DNA of 64,000 nt from Arthrobacter zhaoxinii (GTDB lineage Bacteria; Actinomycetota; Actinomycetes; Actinomycetales; Micrococcaceae). Made by a program: the position numbers and the translations under genes. Of this stretch, positions 58,893 through 64,000 are shown piece after piece. The stretch is from assembly GCF_025244925.1 (NCBI RefSeq), contig NZ_CP104275.1, positions 2,790,001 through 2,854,000 of the forward strand, in the 5' to 3' direction. The notes below the pieces were generated by a model. It saw only the letters and a program-made list of their open reading frames with translations, was not told where the DNA came from and made no database searches. Each line of letters starts with the position of its first letter. Positions within the stretch are counted from its first letter, which is position 1.

Positions 58893-60521
58893 ATGTCCCA
58901 GAATGCGCCGCTGTCCATGCCGGCCCCGAAGACGCCGGGGTTCACCGACGTCAAAGCCGCCCTGCTGGGCGGGAAAACGTTCCGGAGCCTAAGCGAACAA
59001 TCCCTCTCTCCCCGCGAGGAAAAGTTTGAGCGGGCACGCCAGACCCTGGGGTTGTTCCTCGCCCCAGCCGTCGCAATCGTCTTCGCACTCCTGCCCACAG
59101 CAATGGACCCGACCCAGCAGCTGCTGGCTGCGGTCCTGCTCGGCGTGATCATCCTGTGGATCTGCGAACCGGTGCCCATCCCCGTGGGTGGCCTCATGGG
59201 GGTTGCCGCCGTAGTGATCCTCGGGATCGCACCGGCCGCGGAGGTCCTGCAGCCCTTTGGCTCCACAACCATCTTCACGTTTATCGGCGCCTTCATACTG
59301 GCCCAAGCCATGCTCAAACACGGCATCGCGCAGCGGCTGGCCTTCGCCGTTCTCTCCGTCCCCGGAGTGGCAAAGTCGACGTACCGTATTATCACCGCCT
59401 TCGGAGTGATCACCTGCCTGCTCTCTGCTTTCGTGTCGAACACCGCAACGGTGGCTATGCTGCTGCCTACGGCTCTGGGCATCCTCACGGTCATCGGCGA
59501 ACTTCTGCAGAACCGTGGCGTCGTCAAGTCCGACTTCGACCCGTTGCGCCTGCGCGTCGGTGCCGCGCTGATGCTGATGCTGGCCTACGGCGCCAGCGTG
59601 GGCGGACTGCTCACGCCTGTGGGTTCTCCGCCGAACCTCATCGGCCGCGGCCTGATCGAGGAAGCGACGGGCGTGCGCATCTCGTTTGCCCAGTGGGCCG
59701 CCACCGCTGCACCGCTCTGCCTCGCCATGTTCATCGTGCTCGCCCTCGTTATGTTCCTGCTCAATAAGCCCGAGATCCGCAGGATTGAAGGCGTTGACGG
59801 GTTCATCAGCGAGAAAAAAGCCGAGCAGGGGAAAATGAAGCGGGCAGAGGTCAACACCCTGATCGCCTTCGGTTTTACCGTCACTCTCTGGCTGCTCCCC
59901 GCGTTCGCGAGCCTTATCTTCGGCACGGAATCCGAGCAGTACATCTTCCTGGACGACAGGCTGGACGAAGGCATCGTGGCAGTGCTCGGGGCCTCACTGC
60001 TGTTCATCCTCCCCACCGATTGGAAGAAGCGCGAAGCCACCCTCACCTGGTCCGATGCAGCCAAGATCGACTGGGGAACCATCGTCCTCTTCGGCACGGG
60101 CATCATCTTCGGTTCCCTGCTGTCGGCCACGGGTCTGGCGGAAACCATCGGAACCACCGCCTCCGACACCCTGGGCGTCACCAGCGTCATCACCATCACC
60201 GCCTTCTCAGTGATACTGGCTATCCTCATCTCGGAAACCACCAGCAACACCGCCTCTGCGGCCGTCGTTGTGCCCATCGTGATTCCCCTGTGCGTGGCGA
60301 TGGATGTGGACCCCTTCATTCCCGCCCTGGCGGCGACTTTCGCGGCATCCTTCGGCTTTATGCTCCCGGTATCGACGCCGCAGAACGCCATTGTCTATGG
60401 GTCCGGAACCATACCCATCACCAGGATGATCCGCACGGGACTCGTCTTCGACATCCTCGGGGCAGCGCTCATCATCAGCATTGTCCCCATCATGGTCGGG
60501 GTCACCGGCATCGGCGGCTGA
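58893..60521 (+). CDS. DASS-family anion symporter (SLC13-like dicarboxylate transporter)
   Basis: A 542-residue membrane protein with about 11-12 helices. The two SNT-type motifs are present: AFVSNTATVAMLLPTALG and SETTSNTASAAVVVPIVIPL, the sodium and substrate sites of the SLC13/DASS fold. PVGSPPNLIGRGLI and PVSTPQNAIVYGSG are the paired half-helix motifs. A 50-residue cytosolic N-terminus precedes the first helix. It follows the D-malate/tartrate dehydrogenase gene by 106 nt on the same strand, so the pair forms an uptake-and-oxidation module. The exact substrate and coupling ion are not shown. Confidence 0.92.
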   Translation: MSQNAPLSMPAPKTPGFTDVKAALLGGKTFRSLSEQSLSPREEKFERARQTLGLFLAPAVAIVFALLPTAMDPTQQLLAAVLLGVIILWICEPVPIPVGGLMGVAAVVILGIAPAAEVLQPFGSTTIFTFIGAFILAQAMLKHGIAQRLAFAVLSVPGVAKSTYRIITAFGVITCLLSAFVSNTATVAMLLPTALGILTVIGELLQNRGVVKSDFDPLRLRVGAALMLMLAYGASVGGLLTPVGSPPNLIGRGLIEEATGVRISFAQWAATAAPLCLAMFIVLALVMFLLNKPEIRRIEGVDGFISEKKAEQGKMKRAEVNTLIAFGFTVTLWLLPAFASLIFGTESEQYIFLDDRLDEGIVAVLGASLLFILPTDWKKREATLTWSDAAKIDWGTIVLFGTGIIFGSLLSATGLAETIGTTASDTLGVTSVITITAFSVILAILISETTSNTASAAVVVPIVIPLCVAMDVDPFIPALAATFAASFGFMLPVSTPQNAIVYGSGTIPITRMIRTGLVFDILGAALIISIVPIMVGVTGIGG

Positions 60522-60557
60522 CGCCGACGCCGGCGTGACATATGTGCGGATCGGCGC

Positions 60558-61559
60558 CTAGCGCTGCTCCGCCGTCACCAACTGCGCATGCACCCGTTCC
60601 AGCCTGTCCAGCCACCACTGCCGGCGCTCCGGTGAGGCGCCATACCGCTCCAGCAGCTCCTCGGACACCGGCACGTCGCGCACGGCCAGGGCACCGCCGT
60701 CGGGCAGCAGGGACTCCTCGGTCACGTCCCCTGCCATCAGCGAAAGCGTCCCCAGACCGCAGGCGTAGGGAAGCTCGGGCAGCGCTGCGGCCAGTGCCAC
60801 TCCGGTGCGGATCCCCACCGAGGTGTCGATGGCGGAGCTCACCACGGCGGGCAGTCCGGCCTGCGCAACGATCTGCACTGCGCGGCGCACGCCGCCGAGC
60901 GGTGCCGCCTTGATGATGATCAGATCCGCCGCGTCTTCCCGGGCCACCTTCAGCGGATCGGTTTCCTTCCGTACGCTTTCGTCGGCGGCAATCAGCACCG
61001 GAACCCCGCGCCGGCGCAGCTCGGTCCGCACGGCACGCAGGCCCGCAATTCCGGCGACGGGCTGCTCAGCATATTCCAGCCCGGCCTCCGCCAGCAGGGT
61101 CAGCGTGTCGACGGCGGTGGGCACGTCCCAGCCCGCGTTCGCATCCACGCGGATACCGGCGTCGGGCAACAGGCGGCGGACCTCGGCCACCCGGGCCAGG
61201 TCCTCCTGCGGGGTCTGGCCGGTCTCGGCAACCTTGACCTTCACGGCAGGGACCTTTCCGAACCGGGCCAGCACGGCTTCCACCTCGTTGACTGCGACAG
61301 CGGGAACCGTGCCGTTGACCGGGATGGAGCTGCGCACCGGCTCGGGATAGCCCTCCTCCGCGGCTTCCAGGGCGGAAGCGAGCCAGGGTGCGGCCTCGGC
61401 GTCGGAGTACTCCGGGAAGGGCGCGAATTCACCCCAGCCGGCCGGGCCCGAAAGCAGCAGGGCCTCGCGGTGGAGGATGCCGCGGAACTTCACCCGCATG
61501 GGGATGGAAACAACGCGTGCTCCGGCAAGGAGGACGGACAGATCGGGACTCTTCGGCAC
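60558..61559 (-). CDS. menC: o-succinylbenzoate synthase
   Basis: A 333-residue enolase-superfamily enzyme that dehydrates SHCHC to o-succinylbenzoate. The catalytic lysine is in PAVKVKVAETG, the metal ligands in RVDANAGWD, YAEQPV and IAADESV, and the second lysine in LIIIKAAPLGG. The start is GTG; TAGGCT lies exactly 6 nt upstream, pointing to a leaderless mRNA. It is separated from menD by the D-malate/tartrate module. menB, menE and menA are not seen. Confidence 0.94.
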   Translation of the reverse strand: MPKSPDLSVLLAGARVVSIPMRVKFRGILHREALLLSGPAGWGEFAPFPEYSDAEAAPWLASALEAAEEGYPEPVRSSIPVNGTVPAVAVNEVEAVLARFGKVPAVKVKVAETGQTPQEDLARVAEVRRLLPDAGIRVDANAGWDVPTAVDTLTLLAEAGLEYAEQPVAGIAGLRAVRTELRRRGVPVLIAADESVRKETDPLKVAREDAADLIIIKAAPLGGVRRAVQIVAQAGLPAVVSSAIDTSVGIRTGVALAAALPELPYACGLGTLSLMAGDVTEESLLPDGGALAVRDVPVSEELLERYGASPERRQWWLDRLERVHAQLVTAEQR

Positions 61560-61565
61560 CCTGCC

Positions 61566-61571
61566 AGCCTA
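61566..61571 (-). promoter_or_regulatory. -10 box TAGGCT, 6 nt before menC
   Basis: On the minus strand TAGGCT is followed by GGCAGG and the GTG at 61559; leaderless arrangement. TTGGCA further upstream is spaced only 15 bp and may or may not be the -35. Confidence 0.5.
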
Positions 61572-61647
61572 CGCTTTGACGTCCGGTGCCAAGGCTCCGT
61601 TCGACGCGAACAGGTAACCATCACGATGATGTGGCAGTCTGGAAGCG

Positions 61648-62556
61648 ATGGATACTCGCAACTTGCTGGCACAGCGCGCCCGTGCCCAACGACCGGCTGC
61701 GCATAATCCGGCTCTCTTCCTTTTCGCCGCCCTCATGTGTGCTGCCGGCGTTGCCGCAACCTACTGGTTCTTCGTCCGCACCACCACCGGCCAGCTCGCC
61801 GATGAGTCGGCCTTCAAGGAAGCCGAGCTGATCGCTCCGGCCACGGAACGGCCGGCGATCGCCTTCCTCGACGAGCTGCCGCTGATCTCGGTGTTCATTG
61901 CCGTGATCGTGGTCGTGTTTGTGACCATCCTGCGGCACCGGATTTCACCGGCGGTTATTGCCCTGGGCACCTTCGGGGCCGCGAATGTCAGCAGCCAGCT
62001 GCTGAAGCGGACCGTGCTGGACCGTCCCGACCGCGGGGTGGTGACGCTGGACTTCAATTCGCTGCCGTCCGGCCACACCACGCTGGCCGCCTCTGCCGCT
62101 GCTGCGGTATTCCTGCTCGCCTCGCCGCGCTGGCGGCCCCTCGCTGCGCTTTTTGGCGGCAGCTATGCCGTGCTCGCGGGTGCTGCCACATTCCTGAACC
62201 TCTGGCACCGGCCGGCCGACGTCGTCGCCTCGCTTCTGGTGGTGGCGGCCTGGACACTGGTCGGCGGCCTGGTGATGATGCGGACCAATCCTGAGTGGAA
62301 CCGCTGGCCGGCCAAGGGAGCCGCACAGGGCTCCGCAAAAGCCATAGCCCTGCTCTGCGCCGTACCGGGAGTGCTGGCCACGGCCGCGAGCCTGGGCCTG
62401 TATTTCTATGCCCGCATGGATCCGGCGGCTGCCACCACGTCCGCGCCGCTGTATTTCTGGGCGGGCCTGACGCTCATTGTGGGCGTGGGTTATCTGGTCA
62501 GCGCCCTCGCCTGCTGGCTTTTCAGCCAGCAGGCCGGAGACCCTGCCCGGCGTTAG
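61648..62556 (+). CDS. PAP2-family membrane phosphatase
   Basis: A 302-residue membrane protein with about six helices and the three-part PAP2 active site: KRTVLDRPDR, SLPSGHTTLAA, and the third part in LNLWHRPADVVAS. It likely hydrolyses a lipid phosphate such as undecaprenyl diphosphate or phosphatidic acid. The distinct N-terminus has a first membrane helix (about 22-42) and an extracytoplasmic loop. It is divergent from menC. No clear SD or -10 precedes the ATG; a CAGTCT lies 7 nt upstream. Confidence 0.88.
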   Translation: MDTRNLLAQRARAQRPAAHNPALFLFAALMCAAGVAATYWFFVRTTTGQLADESAFKEAELIAPATERPAIAFLDELPLISVFIAVIVVVFVTILRHRISPAVIALGTFGAANVSSQLLKRTVLDRPDRGVVTLDFNSLPSGHTTLAASAAAAVFLLASPRWRPLAALFGGSYAVLAGAATFLNLWHRPADVVASLLVVAAWTLVGGLVMMRTNPEWNRWPAKGAAQGSAKAIALLCAVPGVLATAASLGLYFYARMDPAAATTSAPLYFWAGLTLIVGVGYLVSALACWLFSQQAGDPARR

Positions 62557-62670
62557 CGCAGCACTAAACGGGCAGACTGCGATGTAGAGGCCGGGAGGCC
62601 TAAGTGCCGGGATGCTCGCGGAGCGCACGTGCAGGCAGCCCGAGGTGGAAGGTGGGGGCCATGTGCGGCG

Positions 62671-63900
62671 CTAGCGTCCCCGGGGCAAGGTGGCGGAACC
62701 GGCCGCGGCTTTCCGGCCGGGCACCCAGATCCAGAGCACAACGGCGCCCAGCAGCCCCAGGACCGCGGTGGCCCCGATTCCCGCCGAGAGTGACACCAGT
62801 GCGGTAACGCCGGAGAGGATGCCGGGCCCGCCCATGGTGCCGAGGTCCGCCAGCAGCCGCCAGATCCCCAGGAACTGCGGGCGTCCGGGTGACGGTGAAA
62901 AGTCCGCCCCGAGGGTCATGACAATCCCGGAACCGATGCCGTTGCCGAACCCGATGAGCAGCGCTGCCAGCAGCAGTCCGGTCGCTTCGGACGCCAGCGG
63001 CAGCAGCCCGAGGCCCAGCCCCATGATCAGCATGCAGGGTACTGCCACGGAGCGCCGTCCCCAGGTGTCCATCGCTTTGCCTGCGGGGTAGAAGATGAGC
63101 ATGTCGATGGCCCCGGAAAGCCCGTAGATCAGCGCCGTCTGCGTGGGATCCAGGCCGATGTGCTGGCCCCAGAGCGGAATGACCGCCTGGCGCGTGGCGC
63201 GGACGGCAGCGATCAGCAACACCCCGATGCCGATGGTCCGGAACACCCTGGCATGGCTGCGCAGGATGGACCGCACCGTGGGCGCGGGGCCGGCGTCGGC
63301 TCCGGAAACCTTCGTCCCGGATCTCCCTGGCCGGACAGCAAGATCGGGGACCTGCAGGCTGAGGATTCCGGCACCGACAGCTGCCGCGGCACCCACCCAG
63401 TACGCTCCCGTGGTGCCGAAGAGGGCGATGGCACCGGCGGCGGCGAAGGGGCCGATAAAGACGCCGATCCGGTTGACGCCGCCGAGGGTGGACAGGGCAC
63501 GCGCCCGGAAGTGCGCCGGGACCGCCTCCGTCAGGTAGCTCTGGCGGGCAAGGCCGAATACCGAGCCGGCCATGCCGACCATAAAGACGGCCAGGGCGAA
63601 AACCTCCAGCACCGGGACGGCTGCGGCCAGGACCATTGCCAGCGCGCACCAGGCCGACGCGGCAACCAGCGCCCATTTCTCCCCGAAGCGTGTGGTCACA
63701 ATAGTGGCCGGCACATTGGTTAGGAGCGAACCGACTCCGGTCAGCGTGATGACCAGGGCAGCCAGCGCCACGGTGGCGCCAAGCCCGCGGGCGGTGAGTG
63801 CAATCACCGGCAGGATGGCACCGGTCGCCAGCCCGTAGAGCAGGGTAGGCCCGTAGGCCGGAATGGCAATTTTCCGAAGGCTGAACTCGTCCGCTGGCAC
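62671..63900 (-). CDS. MFS transporter
   Basis: A 409-residue protein with about 12 hydrophobic helices and the MFS loop motif in PATIVTTRFGEKWALVA; YPAGKAMDTWGRRSVAV is the second-half equivalent. The N-terminus is short (FSLRKIAIPAYGPTLLYGLATG). No substrate can be inferred. The GTG start has TAGTCT exactly 6 nt upstream and no SD. The C-terminal tail is basic (RGR). No regulator or enzyme gene is adjacent to hint at function. Confidence 0.87.
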   Translation of the reverse strand: MPADEFSLRKIAIPAYGPTLLYGLATGAILPVIALTARGLGATVALAALVITLTGVGSLLTNVPATIVTTRFGEKWALVAASAWCALAMVLAAAVPVLEVFALAVFMVGMAGSVFGLARQSYLTEAVPAHFRARALSTLGGVNRIGVFIGPFAAAGAIALFGTTGAYWVGAAAAVGAGILSLQVPDLAVRPGRSGTKVSGADAGPAPTVRSILRSHARVFRTIGIGVLLIAAVRATRQAVIPLWGQHIGLDPTQTALIYGLSGAIDMLIFYPAGKAMDTWGRRSVAVPCMLIMGLGLGLLPLASEATGLLLAALLIGFGNGIGSGIVMTLGADFSPSPGRPQFLGIWRLLADLGTMGGPGILSGVTALVSLSAGIGATAVLGLLGAVVLWIWVPGRKAAAGSATLPRGR

Positions 63901-63906
63901 GGCCCC

Positions 63907-63912
63907 AGACTA
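63907..63912 (-). promoter_or_regulatory. -10 box TAGTCT, 6 nt before the MFS gene
   Basis: On the minus strand TAGTCT is followed by GGGGCC and the GTG at 63900; leaderless arrangement. Confidence 0.5.
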
Positions 63913-63941
63913 TCGCTGAACGGGTACCGTTCCGGCCCGGA

Positions 63942-64000
63942 CTACTTCTTGAGCCACTTCCACCGGGCGAGGGTCCGCAGGCGTGTGAGCAGTGCGCGGG
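63942..64000 (-). CDS. C-terminal end of an unidentified gene, cut by the window edge
   Basis: On the minus strand an open frame enters from the right edge and stops at TAG (63944-63942). Only 18 codons are visible, reading RALLTRLRTLARWKWLKK, a basic amphipathic tail that would suit a membrane or peripheral protein. No family can be named. It lies 41 nt upstream of the MFS gene on the same strand. Confidence 0.45.
   Translation of the reverse strand, partial: RALLTRLRTLARWKWLKK

Noticed and set aside
57632..59527. 631-codon minus-strand frame opposite the D-malate/tartrate dehydrogenase and transporter
   Set aside because: Shadow of two well-supported genes on the plus strand; composition is irregular and no motif is seen.

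Overview
The window is GC-rich, densely coded DNA from an actinobacterium, most likely a Micrococcaceae member close to Arthrobacter (an inference from gene content, not a database match). Supporting signs are a C50-carotenoid operon of the decaprenoxanthin type, a near-complete menaquinone pathway with a MenJ-type reductase, a DUF4193 protein, a DUF222/HNH protein, many GTG/TTG starts, 4-bp GTGA/ATGA gene overlaps, and many start codons placed exactly 6 nt after a TANNNT box (probable leaderless mRNAs). I see no prophage, insertion sequence, CRISPR array or rRNA. One tRNA gene (Tyr, GTA) is present.

Layout. 1-6.2 kb: the start of an Ala/Pro-rich acidic protein cut by the window edge, a cystathionine gamma-lyase/synthase plus cystathionine beta-synthase pair (reverse transsulfuration), an AlkA-type DNA glycosylase and an acyl-CoA synthetase. 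6.2-15.2 kb: an ABM-domain protein, an ammonium channel with a fused C-terminal P-II-like domain, an Fdh-type Zn dehydrogenase, thioredoxin, a MarR regulator with a readable promoter/operator, tRNA-Tyr, YajQ, a phosphatase, HtpX and an MFS exporter. 15.2-19.7 kb: an MBL hydrolase, two overlapping alpha/beta hydrolases, and furA-katA behind an AT-rich palindrome. 19.7-27.2 kb: crtE-crtB-crtI-crtYe-crtYf-crtEb in one tightly overlapping operon, divergent from idi, then a GT2 glycosyltransferase and a YjdF-like membrane protein.

27.3-38.8 kb: a TerC-family transporter behind a yybP-ykoY (Mn2+) riboswitch, a MobA-like nucleotidyltransferase, DUF4193, a YtxH-like protein, a DUF779 / aldehyde dehydrogenase / GAF-regulator group, FprA-type ferredoxin reductase, RarD and a DUF222/HNH protein. 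39-46 kb: a CAP-domain surface protein with an Ala-rich coiled coil and an LAATG sorting signal, then gabT and an aminobutyraldehyde dehydrogenase divergent from a PucR regulator (putrescine/GABA catabolism). 46-64 kb: a SUKH-like protein coupled to a HIT protein, then menaquinone genes (polyprenyl diphosphate synthase, menJ, menG, menF, menD, menC). These are interrupted by a polar amino-acid ABC transporter with two paralogous binding lipoproteins and by a D-malate/tartrate dehydrogenase plus DASS transporter pair. A PAP2 phosphatase, an MFS protein and the C-terminus of an unidentified gene close the window. menA, menB and menE are not seen and may lie beyond the edge.

Functionally, isoprenoid supply (idi, crtE, polyprenyl synthase) feeds two visible end products, carotenoid and menaquinone. 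Several units carry readable regulation: the Mn2+ riboswitch for terC, the MarR operator, the furA palindrome, and paired GTTGCAA elements before the aldehyde dehydrogenase. No wholly new multi-gene system stands out. The most distinctive features are the Amt-P-II fusion, the riboswitch-terC unit, the leaderless-start pattern, the LAATG/CAP protein, the SUKH-HIT pair and a two-base frameshift in a small helix-hairpin-helix gene.
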